A DNA stretch of 64,000 nt from Oceanirhabdus sp. W0125-5 (lineage in GTDB: Bacteria; Bacillota; Clostridia; Clostridiales; Clostridiaceae), in NCBI RefSeq assembly GCF_027938815.1, contig NZ_CP115913.1:1708001-1772000 (forward strand), read 5' to 3'. The translations under genes were made by a program, and so were the position numbers. The first letter of the stretch is position 1. Each line of letters begins with the position of its first letter. Below, piece by piece: positions 36,201 to 45,563 of this stretch. Below the pieces are notes generated by a model. The model was given only the letters and a program-made list of their open reading frames with translations, did no database searches and was not told the DNA's origin.

Positions 36201-38114
36201 CTATCTTTGCCAAGTATTGCAACTTGCATCAGATGGCATTCTCAAATCCCCACGTGGAGATAAACTTATAGTACCAACTTTAGGGCCATCAGGTAGAGTT
36301 GAACGTTTAAATTGAGAATTGAAGAATCTCTTGATAAACTTATCTAGCCACATTTTTATTACATCAGGTTTATAATCTTCTTTAAATGCATGTTGTGCTA
36401 AAAATAATATTTTATCGTAAGAAGCACCACTCTTCATAAAGTGGTAAAGGAAGAAATCATGAAGCTCGTATGGGCCTACAATATCTTCAGTTTTCTGAGC
36501 AATATTGCCTTCTTCATCCTTAGGTAATAACTCAGGACTTACAGGTGTATCATTTATATCATAAAGTATTGATTTTATAGTTTCAGAAACCTCATAATCA
36601 GCAACATATTTAACTAAAAATCTAACAAGTGTTTTAGGAATGGAACAATTTACTGAATACATTGACATATGATCACCATTAAATGTGCACCAACCTAAAG
36701 CCAACTCAGATAAATCACCGGTTCCTATTAATAGTCCACCTTCCTTATTCGCTAGATCCATCAAGATTTGAGTTCTTTCTCTAGCTTGAACGTTCTCATA
36801 TGTTACATCGTGAATATCTGCAGAATGACCTATATCTTTAAAGTGTTGAAGGCATGCATCAACAATATTTATCTCTCTTAAATCACATCCTAAGTTTTTG
36901 CATAAGGATACAGCATTATTGTAAGTTCTATCAGTAGTTCCGAATCCAGGCATTGTAACGGTTACAATATTTTCTCTAGGTATGTTTAACATATCAAAAG
37001 TTTTTATTATAACAAGTAATGCAAGAGTTGAATCAAGACCACCAGAAATACCTACTACAGCCTTATTAAGATTAGTATGAGTATGACGTTTTGCTAAGGC
37101 ATTTTTTTGAATGTTGAAAATCTCCTTGCATCTAACTTCAATTTCATCTTTGTTTTTAGGTACAAATGGATGTTTATCTATATATCTATCAAATGAATTA
37201 ATTGTTTTATTATTTAAAGTGAATTCAACAGTTCTACATTTGTAAGGACAAGTTTTAAGACTATCTCGGAAACTTACATTTCTAATTCTCTCCCCATTTA
37301 ACCTACTAACATCAATTATTGAGGTTATAACTTCATTATCTCTTTGGAATCTTTCATTCTCTTTTAATATACTGCCATTCTCGCTTATTAATAAATGACC
37401 TCCAAATAATAAATCAGTAGTGGATTCATGAACACCAGCAGAAGAATATATGTAAGAACAAATACCTCTGGCACTTTGATTGCTTACTAATGAACGTCTG
37501 TAATCAGCTTTGCTTACAAGTTCATTAGAGGCCGATAGATTACATATTATATTAGCACCTTGAAGAGCAAGGTAACTACTTGGTGGAATTGTAACCCATA
37601 AGTCTTCACAGATTTCAATTCCGAAAACAAAATTATCACTTTTGAATAGTAGATCAACTCCAAAAGGTATATTCTTTTGAAATGGTAAATCTATTTCTCT
37701 ATTCACAACCTCATAACCTTCAGTGAACCATCTTTTTTCATAGAATTCACTATAGTTAGGTATATAACTTTTAGGGACTATACCTAGGATTTTACCTTTA
37801 TATATTGCTACACCGCAATTATATAAACAAGAGTGATGTAAAATAGGCGCACCAACTAGGATTAGCATGTCTTTAGAAATTGAAAAATCGCATAACTCCT
37901 TAAGTGCCTCAGTTGAAGCTTCAAGTAGCTGATTATGTAAAAATAAATCACTACACGTATATGAAGTGATGCATAATTCAGGTAGAACACAAACTTTAGA
38001 ACCAGCTTCAGAAGCTTTGTTTATACAAGTTTTTATGTTTTCTAAATTATATTCTATATCAGCTACATTAGTCTTTGGACAAGCGGAAGAAACTTTAATA
38101 AAAGAATTTTTCAT
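36201..38114 (-). CDS. nadE: Glutamine-dependent NAD+ synthetase
   Basis: Final step of NAD synthesis: amidates deamido-NAD with ammonia from glutamine. The 637 residues comprise an N-terminal nitrilase-type glutaminase (catalytic Glu in LPELCITSY, Lys in PKSYIPNYSEF, Cys in GIEICEDLW) and a C-terminal ATP-pyrophosphatase synthetase with GISGGLDSTLALL (about residue 330) and the GTGDLSELALGW block (about 440). The ATG at 38114 has AAAGGATTG upstream; the frame is open farther to 38213 but without a ribosome site or family similarity. Monocistronic. Confidence 0.95.
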   Translation of the reverse strand: MKNSFIKVSSACPKTNVADIEYNLENIKTCINKASEAGSKVCVLPELCITSYTCSDLFLHNQLLEASTEALKELCDFSISKDMLILVGAPILHHSCLYNCGVAIYKGKILGIVPKSYIPNYSEFYEKRWFTEGYEVVNREIDLPFQKNIPFGVDLLFKSDNFVFGIEICEDLWVTIPPSSYLALQGANIICNLSASNELVSKADYRRSLVSNQSARGICSYIYSSAGVHESTTDLLFGGHLLISENGSILKENERFQRDNEVITSIIDVSRLNGERIRNVSFRDSLKTCPYKCRTVEFTLNNKTINSFDRYIDKHPFVPKNKDEIEVRCKEIFNIQKNALAKRHTHTNLNKAVVGISGGLDSTLALLVIIKTFDMLNIPRENIVTVTMPGFGTTDRTYNNAVSLCKNLGCDLREINIVDACLQHFKDIGHSADIHDVTYENVQARERTQILMDLANKEGGLLIGTGDLSELALGWCTFNGDHMSMYSVNCSIPKTLVRFLVKYVADYEVSETIKSILYDINDTPVSPELLPKDEEGNIAQKTEDIVGPYELHDFFLYHFMKSGASYDKILFLAQHAFKEDYKPDVIKMWLDKFIKRFFNSQFKRSTLPDGPKVGTISLSPRGDLRMPSDASCNTWQR

Positions 38115-38465
38115 ATATAACAATCCTTTCTTACAGAGATTATAAGTGAAAACTAGATTTATACTAGGTTTAAGGTGTACTGAGATTTTTAGAATACATA
38201 AACCAAGTTTCACAATTGAATCTCTTTAGTTAAATTTTAGATACAAAAAGTTAAAAAAAATATAATCTAACACATTATTCATTATTTCAATTTTATGGTA
38301 TAATACTATTGGAGAATTATATAACAAATAATACCTTATATTTTCAATATTTATTTAAAAATAAAACAAAGAATATTTAGAAAATATAAGGAAAATTCTA
38401 TACATAATTAAATCATTTAAATTTTATCATAAAACTCTTAAAAAGCAAATACGAGGTAGATGTTA

Positions 38466-40118
38466 ATGAGAAACTGGAGTTTGAATCATTTAGAAGTAGA
38501 AGGAATAAAATGGCATATATCTGGAGATGTTATAACTAATGCAAAAGTACCTGTAAGCAATAGAGATGGGTTTAACTATTCTTCTAATGCTGTTAAAATT
38601 CCTAGAATATTCTATAGATTTATAGGAATAAAAGAAAGTTTGAATTCTTACAAGACTGAATTATTTAAAATTGACAAGGAGTTATCTAAGTATGGTTCAT
38701 TATACTTAAGATTCGATAAAGGTTTAAATAGAGAGATTAGCTTAGGTACTTTAGGTAAATTAGATAATGCTTGGAATAGAATATATGCTATGGGTGGTAT
38801 AAATTCCAACACCATAATTGAAGAAATTGAAAAAGAAGGTTTAGTACCTGTTTTTAGTAATAAAATTTTAGAATTACAAGTTAAGAATAACTTGAGAGGA
38901 CTATTAGAATTTTATATAAGAAACAATGAAGATATTGAAAAATCAAAGATTAAATTGATTATAAATAATATTATTCATTGGTTGAATCTGTATTTTAAAA
39001 AGCTTATAAAAGATTTTGAATATACATCTATTAATCCTAAGATATTATATTTTGGGGAAATATCCATAGAAGAAGTTATTTTTCTTAACTTTGTATCTAC
39101 ATTGGGTGTAGATGTATTATATTATAATCCTCTAGGAGATGAAACTTTTGAGAAATTTGATCCTAACGGAATTTTTTCTACTGAGATTTTGTATAACACT
39201 AGAGAAGCATTAGAGGAATTTCCAAAGGAAGATACTGATAGATATAAAACATCAGCATATGAAGCTAAGGAATATATGAACAAGAATTTATTTACAGATG
39301 AATCTGGATTTTATAGACCTTGGCAATTTGTTGAGTATGAAATAGAGAATGTTACTCTAAAAACAACTTATGAAGAAATAAAAATTTGGATAAAAGAGAA
39401 TTCTCAATTTAGAGATGGATGGAAGATTGAAGGAAAGAAGTTGTTTATTCCCAATATTTTTGCAAAAATATCTGGAACACATAGTGACTTAAATGAATAT
39501 TGGAGAGAAATATCTAAAATAATTGAGCTAAAGAATGTACTGTTCTATGATAAACTTCCATTAAATAAAAAGGTTTTTCATATAGAATACAATAAGTTTA
39601 GTGATATCTATCCAAGAGGAGCTTATTCTGAATTTGATATATATAAATTACTTAGAGCGCCTTGGTGGAAATATAAAGATTTAAGATTGGGGCTTCAAAG
39701 AAATATTGCTGAAAAAATTAAGGAAATAATACTGAATCCAATAATTCAAAATATTGATGATGAAGAGTTAAGAGATTTTCAGGTTTATCTTTTTTCAGTA
39801 TTAATTAATTTAGATCCAAAGATTATGGAATTACTTCAGGGGTTTGATTATCCAGGGGAAGTTCCTAAAATTATTATATATAATAATGAAAAGAATGGTA
39901 ATCTTACGTATGAAGATAGTATTATGCTTGCATTCTTAAATAGAATGGGAGTAGATATTATGATTTTTAATCCATCTGGTTATTCAGATATTGAAAGATT
40001 TATTAGTAAAACAGAATATGATAATCATACTTTAGAAAAAATGAGGTTTAAACTAGATTATCAAAAAGGAGCAACAGAAGAGAAAAAAGGATTTTTTAAG
40101 AAATTCTTCGGTAAATAG
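38466..40118 (+). CDS. YceG-like protein of the tellurite/stress (ter-type) gene neighbourhood
   Basis: A 550-residue cytoplasmic protein resembling the Bacillus YceG family (PF14266), a component of the TerD/TelA-linked stress modules defined by comparative genomics; its biochemistry is unknown. It contains two roughly repeated halves: FGEISIEEVIFLNFVSTLGV...DVLYYNPLGD (about 200) and YEDSIMLAFLNRMGVDIMIFNPSG (about 485), suggesting internal duplication. It ends with KKGFFKKFFGK, a motif that recurs inside the next protein. The ATG at 38466 (GAGGT nine bases upstream) is preferred over 38460. It forms a two-gene operon with telA, 27 bases apart. Confidence 0.75.
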   Translation: MRNWSLNHLEVEGIKWHISGDVITNAKVPVSNRDGFNYSSNAVKIPRIFYRFIGIKESLNSYKTELFKIDKELSKYGSLYLRFDKGLNREISLGTLGKLDNAWNRIYAMGGINSNTIIEEIEKEGLVPVFSNKILELQVKNNLRGLLEFYIRNNEDIEKSKIKLIINNIIHWLNLYFKKLIKDFEYTSINPKILYFGEISIEEVIFLNFVSTLGVDVLYYNPLGDETFEKFDPNGIFSTEILYNTREALEEFPKEDTDRYKTSAYEAKEYMNKNLFTDESGFYRPWQFVEYEIENVTLKTTYEEIKIWIKENSQFRDGWKIEGKKLFIPNIFAKISGTHSDLNEYWREISKIIELKNVLFYDKLPLNKKVFHIEYNKFSDIYPRGAYSEFDIYKLLRAPWWKYKDLRLGLQRNIAEKIKEIILNPIIQNIDDEELRDFQVYLFSVLINLDPKIMELLQGFDYPGEVPKIIIYNNEKNGNLTYEDSIMLAFLNRMGVDIMIFNPSGYSDIERFISKTEYDNHTLEKMRFKLDYQKGATEEKKGFFKKFFGK

Positions 40119-40145
40119 ATAGATTAATGAAAAGGAGAGATTATA

Positions 40146-41246
40146 ATGAGTGATGTACAAAACAATAATTCAGGAATAATTGAAGTAGCAGAAGTAGATG
40201 TTGAAAAAAAAGCCGTAGAATATCAAACTCAGCTTAGAGAGTCTGAGGAGGTTAAAGCTCTTTCTACAACTATTGATTTCAAAGATGCTAATGCAGTATT
40301 AAATTTTGGTAATGAGCCAGCGGAAGAAATCTCAAAATTTGCTGATAATATTTTAAATAATATTAAAGCAACTAGTGCTCAAGGTACTAGTGTAATGATA
40401 AAACAACTTACAGAAATAATGAATAAATTTGATAGAAAAGATTTTGAGAAGCAAGAGAAAAAAGGATTTTTTGCTAAGATGTTCGGAAAAGGCGAAGATG
40501 CAGTAGCAAAGATGATGAATAAATATAAGTCTATAGGTGGAGAAATAGACGTAATATATACAGAAATAAATAAGTATAAAAAAGACCTTAATGATGCAAA
40601 TATAATGCTTGAACATATGTATGAGCAAAACTTTGAATATTACAAGCAATTAGAAAAATATATAGCGGCTGGAAACATAATGGTTGAAAGAATTGAACAA
40701 GAAGAAATTCCTAAAATGCAGGAGTTAGCAGCGTCTGGTGATCAAGTTGAGGTTATGAATTTAGAAAATGCAAAATCTCAATTAGAAATGTTAAAACAAA
40801 GAATTTATGATTTAGAAATGGGTAAAATGGTTGCACTGCAGACTGCTCCTCAAATAAAAATGATTCAAAAAGGAAATTATAGATTAGTTTCAAAAATACA
40901 TTCAGCATTTGTAATTACTATACCAGTATTTAAAAATGGAATCATTCAAGCAATTGCTTTAAAGAGACAAAAATTAGTTTCTGATTCATTAAGTGAACTT
41001 GATAGAACAACTAATGAACTTCTAATGAAAAATGCTGAAAGCATCAAAAACCAAAGTATTGATATTGAGAGATTATCAGGGGGAAGCAGTGTTAAATTAG
41101 ATACCCTTGAAAAGACTTGGCAAACAATCATGGAAGGTATTGATGAAACAAAGAGAATTCAAGAAGAAAACAATCAATTAAGAATTGAAGGAACTAAGAG
41201 AATTCAAGAGATGAATGGAGAAATGAAACAAAAACTGCTTAAATAA
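40146..41246 (+). CDS. telA: TelA-family toxic-anion resistance protein
   Basis: A 366-residue, almost wholly helical TelA/YceH protein, linked in other bacteria to tellurite, cell-envelope and antimicrobial-peptide stress. Helical bundle segments run from about residue 50 to the end, with long coiled coils near 135-225 and 295-360. An amphipathic insert KKGFFAKMFGKGED (about 99-112) closely resembles the C-terminal tail of its operon partner. No membrane segment. AAAGGAGAGATTATA gives a strong ribosome site; a terminator follows. No TerD or TerC gene occurs in the window. Confidence 0.88.
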   Translation: MSDVQNNNSGIIEVAEVDVEKKAVEYQTQLRESEEVKALSTTIDFKDANAVLNFGNEPAEEISKFADNILNNIKATSAQGTSVMIKQLTEIMNKFDRKDFEKQEKKGFFAKMFGKGEDAVAKMMNKYKSIGGEIDVIYTEINKYKKDLNDANIMLEHMYEQNFEYYKQLEKYIAAGNIMVERIEQEEIPKMQELAASGDQVEVMNLENAKSQLEMLKQRIYDLEMGKMVALQTAPQIKMIQKGNYRLVSKIHSAFVITIPVFKNGIIQAIALKRQKLVSDSLSELDRTTNELLMKNAESIKNQSIDIERLSGGSSVKLDTLEKTWQTIMEGIDETKRIQEENNQLRIEGTKRIQEMNGEMKQKLLK

Positions 41247-41260
41247 GAAATTTTGAAACA

Positions 41261-41292
41261 AAGCTTAGGTTGTTAACTTCCTGAGCTTTTTC
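41261..41292 (+). terminator. Intrinsic terminator after telA
   Basis: Stem AAGCTTAGG / CCTGAGCTT (one wobble) with a ten-base loop, then five T. Confidence 0.85.
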
Positions 41293-41318
41293 TATGGTGA
41301 GGAAAACTATTTAAAAAT

Positions 41319-41577
41319 ATAATTGAAAATGGACAGTTGAAAGTGGAAAACGAATGATATTTCACTACGTGAAATTTTAATTGTATTGTTCCTTGGTCAA
41401 TAGTGGTTCACTTGTTTCATTAAAAGTGAAACATTGTATTTTAAATACAAGATTTTATCTTATAGATAAATTGAGTAAAATTTCTTTGATTTAAAGAACA
41501 ATAAGATGTAGTTTCTGACCTTAGTCAGAAGCATCCATCGTTTTCCATTTTCAATTGTCAATTCTACATTTGTTTTA
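41319..41577 (+). repeat. Foldback repeat, copy I (full length)
   Basis: Full copy between telA and the murG-like gene, both rightward. Left heptads (complement) are GTTTTCC, ACTTTCA, ACTGTCC, ATTTTCA; right GTTTTCC, ATTTTCA, ATTGTCA, ATTCTAC. The left hairpin is ATTTCAC/GTGAAAT, a compensated variant of the usual ATTTCTC/GAGAAAT. The right hairpin is GTTTCTGAC/GTCAGAAGC. Confidence 0.9.
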
Positions 41578-41605
41578 AAGGTTCTTTGAGATAAGGGGTG
41601 AAATT

Positions 41606-42673
41606 ATGAAAAAAATCATTCTAACAGGTGGTGGTACATCTGGTCATGTTAATCCCAATATTGCTTTAATACCTGAATTAAAAAAATTAAATTATGAAGT
41701 GCATTATGTGGGAACAGAAGAAGGAATTGAAAAAAGATTAATAAATGAAGTTGACATCCCCTTTCATTGTATAAGTACAGGGAAATTAAGAAGATATTTT
41801 TCTTTTGAGAATTTTACTGATGGTTTCAAAATCATATCAGGTTTGTTTCAATCTATACATGCTATTAGGAAAATTAAGCCTAATCTTCTATTTAGTAAAG
41901 GTAGTTACGTATCCTTTCCTGTAGTTCTTGCTTGTTGGATTCTTAGAGTACCAGTTATTATTCATGATTCAGATATGAGTATAGGAGTAGCAAATAGACT
42001 TGCTTTTCCTTTTGCAAAAAAAATATGCTATTCATTTCCAGAGGTGGCAGGGTATATCCCTAAAGCAAAAAGGGTATTTACTGGAGTACCTATTAGAGAA
42101 TCAATTAAAAGGGGAAGTGCTGACAAGGGGTTTGAAATATGTAAATTTTCTAAAGAAAAACCTGTTATTCTAGTTATGGGGGGAAGTTCAGGATCGAGAA
42201 TAATAAATTCGGCAATACGTGATAATTTAACTATACTATTGGAAAAATATCAAATATGTCATTTATGTGGTAAAAATAAACTAGATAAAAACTTTTTAAA
42301 TATTGATGGATATGTTCAATTTGAATATGTAGGTGAAGAACTTGCTCATTTTTATAAAATGGCTGAGGTGATTGTAACAAGAGCAGGGGCAACTGTTGCA
42401 AATGAGTTATTAGTTTTGAACAAACCAAGCTTGTTAATTCCCATGGAAGCAAGATTTACTAGAGACGACCAGATACTAAATGCTCAGTCTTTAAAAAAGA
42501 ATGGATATAGTGAAGTATTATTTGAAAAGGATTTGAGTAATGAAAGATTATGTAAGGAAATAGATAATTTATATACTTATAGAGAGAGGTATATACGCAA
42601 TATAAAATCAAGGAATACTATTGATGCAGTTAAAGTTGTTATTGATTTGATTGAAGAGTATTCAAAAGAATAA
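41606..42673 (+). CDS. murG: MurG-like UDP-GlcNAc:lipid I N-acetylglucosaminyltransferase
   Basis: Makes lipid II by adding GlcNAc to undecaprenyl-PP-MurNAc-peptide at the inner membrane face. A 355-residue GT-B glycosyltransferase with the N-terminal glycine loop TGGGTSGHVNPNIAL (residues 6-20), HDSDMSIGVANRLAFPFA (about 125-142), the nucleotide-binding GGSSGS (about 192), and VTRAGATVANELLVLNKP plus the DDQILNAQ donor-site block (about 255-295). The usual HES/GGT variants differ slightly, so it could be a second MurG paralogue. AAGGGGTGAAATT precedes the ATG. No other mur gene is adjacent. Confidence 0.88.
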   Translation: MKKIILTGGGTSGHVNPNIALIPELKKLNYEVHYVGTEEGIEKRLINEVDIPFHCISTGKLRRYFSFENFTDGFKIISGLFQSIHAIRKIKPNLLFSKGSYVSFPVVLACWILRVPVIIHDSDMSIGVANRLAFPFAKKICYSFPEVAGYIPKAKRVFTGVPIRESIKRGSADKGFEICKFSKEKPVILVMGGSSGSRIINSAIRDNLTILLEKYQICHLCGKNKLDKNFLNIDGYVQFEYVGEELAHFYKMAEVIVTRAGATVANELLVLNKPSLLIPMEARFTRDDQILNAQSLKKNGYSEVLFEKDLSNERLCKEIDNLYTYRERYIRNIKSRNTIDAVKVVIDLIEEYSKE

Positions 42674-42685
42674 AGAGTTAAAGCG

Positions 42686-42717
42686 GGTTCTGATTATAAA
42701 TCAGAACCTAAAGTTTT
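42686..42717 (+). terminator. Intrinsic terminator after murG
   Basis: A 9-bp stem GGTTCTGAT / ATCAGAACC with a five-base loop, followed by TAAAGTTTTT. Confidence 0.75.
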
Positions 42718-42732
42718 TAAATAAAAAAATAA

Positions 42733-42904
42733 GTGTTTACTGTTTTAGCTGACATACAATCCGTTACTTGAAATACAATATTTTATCATGGATGAAATGA
42801 GTAAAAATCTCTTTGTTCTAAAGAATAATAAGATGTAGTTTCTGACCTCAGTCAGAAACATCCATCGTTTTCAATTTTCAGTTTTCAACTTTCAACTTCT
42901 TTTA
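42733..42904 (+). repeat. Foldback repeat, copy J (centre and right half)
   Basis: The left arm and left hairpin are lost; the centre (ACTTGAAATACAATATTTTATC), the GAGTAAA segment, hairpin GTTTCTGAC/GTCAGAAAC and heptads GTTTTCA, ATTTTCA, GTTTTCA, ACTTTCA, ACTT remain. All heptads have T at position 4. Confidence 0.87.
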
Positions 42905-42990
42905 AACTCTTTTATATTTGAATTTATTTCATATTCTAAAGGAATATTATTGTTATAGAAAACTATCCATAAGAACGGGGTTGAAGAGAA

Positions 42991-44322
42991 GTGAAGCTTG
43001 TAATTATCGGTGGAGATGCTGCAGGGATGAGTTGTGCATCTAAATTAAGAAGGTTAAATAAGGATATAGAAATTAAGGTGTTTGAAAAGACTGATGTGGT
43101 TTCATATAGTGCTTGTGGAATACCTTATTATATTGGTGGAGACTTTGATAATTGGAAAGATATGATTGTAAGAACACCTGAGGAATTTGGAAAAAGTAAT
43201 ATTCAAGTATTCTTGAATCATGAGGTTGTAAAGGTAAATGGTGATGAAAAGGATATATTGATTAAGGATCTAAATAACAGAAGGTTGCTTCATGAAAGAT
43301 ATGATATCCTTTTGATTGCTGTAGGGGCAAACCCTATAAGGCCACAAGTTCCTGATGTGGAATTGAAAAATATTTATAATGTTAAGACTATAGATGATGG
43401 AAGAAAGATTAGAAACATGGTGGAGACAATGAGTAGTGATGAGGTTGTTTTAATAGGTGGTGGATACATTAATATGGAAATAGTAGAAGCTATGTACAAG
43501 CAACAAAGAAAGGTCACAATAATTGAGAGAGGAAAACACCTATTGAACTCATTTGATGATGAAATATGTGAATTGATTGAAAAACATTTGGCTGAAAAAA
43601 ATATAATTATTAAATTAGAAGAGGAAGTAATAGGATTTCAAGGAAATGATAAGGTTGAAATGGTTATAACAGATAAAGGAAAATATAAGACGGAATTAGT
43701 AGTTTTAGGGATTGGATTCTCTCCAGCTACTGATTTTTTAAAAGATAGTGGTATTAATATGGCTGAAAATGGAGCTGTAATTATTGATAGATATATGAAA
43801 ACAAATATTGATAATATATATGCAGCGGGAGATTGTGCTCAGGTTTATCATAAAGTCTTAAAGAAAAACTCATATGTACCACTAGGGACAAATGCTAACA
43901 AGCAAGGGAAAACATTATCTGATATTATTAATGGAGATAAACGTAAAATTCAAGGAATATTAGGAACAACAGTTGTAAAAATAATTGATTTACAAGTAGG
44001 GAAAACAGGATTAACTGAGAAGGAAGCAAAAGAAAATAATATTGAGTATGGTGTAAGCTTTATAAAGTCTAAAACTGGTCCAGATTATTATCACAAAAGT
44101 GAGGATATATATGTTAAAATTATATATAATCAGAAAAGTAGAACAATTATTGGTGGGCAGATAGCTGGGAAGAGAGAAGCTGGTATAAGGATAGATGTTA
44201 TTGCAGCAGCTATATATAATAATATGACTGTTGATGAATTAGGTATGCTGGATTTATGCTATGCACCTCCATTCTCAAATGTATGGGACCCAATTAATCT
44301 TGCTGGTAAGAGGGCAAAATAG
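42991..44322 (+). CDS. FAD-dependent CoA-disulfide reductase-type oxidoreductase
   Basis: A 443-residue flavoprotein of the CoA-disulfide reductase/NADH oxidase class. The N-terminal FAD fold is LVIIGGDAAGMSCASKLRR (residues 3-21); the single redox cysteine lies in SYSACGIPYYIGG (about 42). An NAD(P)H fold follows at VVLIGGGYINMEIVEA (about 150), the second FAD contact is DNIYAAGDCAQV (about 272), and a dimerisation domain completes it. The natural substrate (CoA disulfide, other persulfides, or oxygen) cannot be told from sequence. It starts with GTG, with GAAGAGAA as a modest ribosome site, and is followed 51 bases later by an M24 peptidase gene. Confidence 0.9.
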   Translation: MKLVIIGGDAAGMSCASKLRRLNKDIEIKVFEKTDVVSYSACGIPYYIGGDFDNWKDMIVRTPEEFGKSNIQVFLNHEVVKVNGDEKDILIKDLNNRRLLHERYDILLIAVGANPIRPQVPDVELKNIYNVKTIDDGRKIRNMVETMSSDEVVLIGGGYINMEIVEAMYKQQRKVTIIERGKHLLNSFDDEICELIEKHLAEKNIIIKLEEEVIGFQGNDKVEMVITDKGKYKTELVVLGIGFSPATDFLKDSGINMAENGAVIIDRYMKTNIDNIYAAGDCAQVYHKVLKKNSYVPLGTNANKQGKTLSDIINGDKRKIQGILGTTVVKIIDLQVGKTGLTEKEAKENNIEYGVSFIKSKTGPDYYHKSEDIYVKIIYNQKSRTIIGGQIAGKREAGIRIDVIAAAIYNNMTVDELGMLDLCYAPPFSNVWDPINLAGKRAK

Positions 44323-44373
44323 ACTTGTGTTTTTACTGGTAAGTTATTTTAATATTTATTAAGGGGTGGTTGA

Positions 44374-45447
44374 ATGTTTAAGGAAAGAATTGAAAAAGTA
44401 TGTAAACATATGGAGGCTTACGGGTTTAATGAGGTAATGATTACTTCTCCAGCATCGGTTTTTTATCTAACTGGTAAATGGATTGAGCCTGGTGAGAGAA
44501 TGATGGTTTTAAATATTAGCAAAAATGGAAAGACTAAATTGTTTATTAATGAGTTATTTCCAGTAGAAAATGATATAGCAGATGAAATAATTATATTTAA
44601 AGATAGTGATAATGATGTTGAAATATTACATAATAACATAAACTCTGAGGGTACAATTGGAATTGATAAGGAATGGCCTTCACATTTCTTAATAAGACTT
44701 ATGAAAATAAATAAAGATATCAAGGTAGATATAGGATCAATTGTAGTTGATGAAGCTAGAAATATAAAAGATCCAAAAGAGATTGAGCTAATGGAAGAAG
44801 CTTCAAGAGTTAATGATTCTGTAATGGGAGATATTATCTCAGAATTAAATAAGGATATGAATGAGTTAGATGCTTGTAAAAGACTTGGAGAATTATATAG
44901 AAAGTATGGAACAGAAAGTTTTTCATTCCATCCATTAATTGCTTATGGAGCTAATGCAGCTGAACCACATCACGATTCAGATAGTTCCATAATGAAAGAA
45001 GGAGACAGCATTATTATTGATATTGGTGGAAGAACAAATAATTATTGTTCAGATATGACAAGAACTGTTTTCTATAAAAAATGTAGTGAAGAACATGAGA
45101 AGATATATAATATTGTTTTAGAGGCTAATAGAAAAGCAATAGCTAAAGTTAAACCAGGAGTTAAGTTCAGTGAGATAGATTTGGCTGCAAGAGATTATAT
45201 AGATGAGTGTGGATACGGAAAATATTTCACACATAGAACAGGCCATAATATAGGAATAAATGTACATGAAGGACCAAATGTAAGCTCGGTAAATCATGAT
45301 ACTGTTGAAGTTGGAATGATATTTTCTATAGAACCAGGAATATATATACCTGGAGAAATGGGTGTCAGAATTGAGGATTTAGTATTGGTAACTGAAGATG
45401 GATGTAAAGTACTTAATAAATTTGATAGAAAACTGACTATTATATAG
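44374..45447 (+). CDS. M24-family aminopeptidase (Xaa-Pro type)
   Basis: A 357-residue cytoplasmic metallopeptidase likely cleaving the N-terminal residue before proline. The N-terminal creatinase-like domain covers about residues 1-130; the pita-bread domain carries the two-metal ligands in SIIIDIGGRTNNYCSDMTRT (Asp pair, about 212 and 223), GHNIGINVHEGP (His, about 290), IFSIEPGIY (Glu, about 319) and MGVRIEDLV (Glu, about 333). AAGGGGTGGTTGA precedes the ATG. It may be cotranscribed with the upstream flavoprotein. Confidence 0.92.
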   Translation: MFKERIEKVCKHMEAYGFNEVMITSPASVFYLTGKWIEPGERMMVLNISKNGKTKLFINELFPVENDIADEIIIFKDSDNDVEILHNNINSEGTIGIDKEWPSHFLIRLMKINKDIKVDIGSIVVDEARNIKDPKEIELMEEASRVNDSVMGDIISELNKDMNELDACKRLGELYRKYGTESFSFHPLIAYGANAAEPHHDSDSSIMKEGDSIIIDIGGRTNNYCSDMTRTVFYKKCSEEHEKIYNIVLEANRKAIAKVKPGVKFSEIDLAARDYIDECGYGKYFTHRTGHNIGINVHEGPNVSSVNHDTVEVGMIFSIEPGIYIPGEMGVRIEDLVLVTEDGCKVLNKFDRKLTII

Positions 45448-45462
45448 ATTGCATAGTGAAAT

Positions 45463-45520
45463 TTAATTATACATGTCCAAAATCTCGGTGTATTAACGAG
45501 TTATGGACTTGTATAATTAA
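45463..45520 (+). promoter_or_regulatory. Inverted-repeat element upstream of larE
   Basis: TTAATTATACATGTCCA pairs with TGGACTTGTATAATTAA (17 bp, one mismatch) around an inner CTCG/CGAG stem. There is no T-run, so it is not a standard terminator. The loop side carries TATACATGT, AAAAT and GGTGTA in the same order as the element between gapN and yaaR (4680-4743). Lies between the M24 gene and larE, so it could regulate larE-larB. Confidence 0.6.
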
Positions 45521-45563
45521 TAATTGAACTGGAATCTATAAATAATTAGAATGGAGACGGCAT

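Noticed and set aside
36094..36315. Small + strand ORF at the nadE 3' end
   Set aside because: It runs through foldback copy H and antisense to nadE, without a ribosome site.
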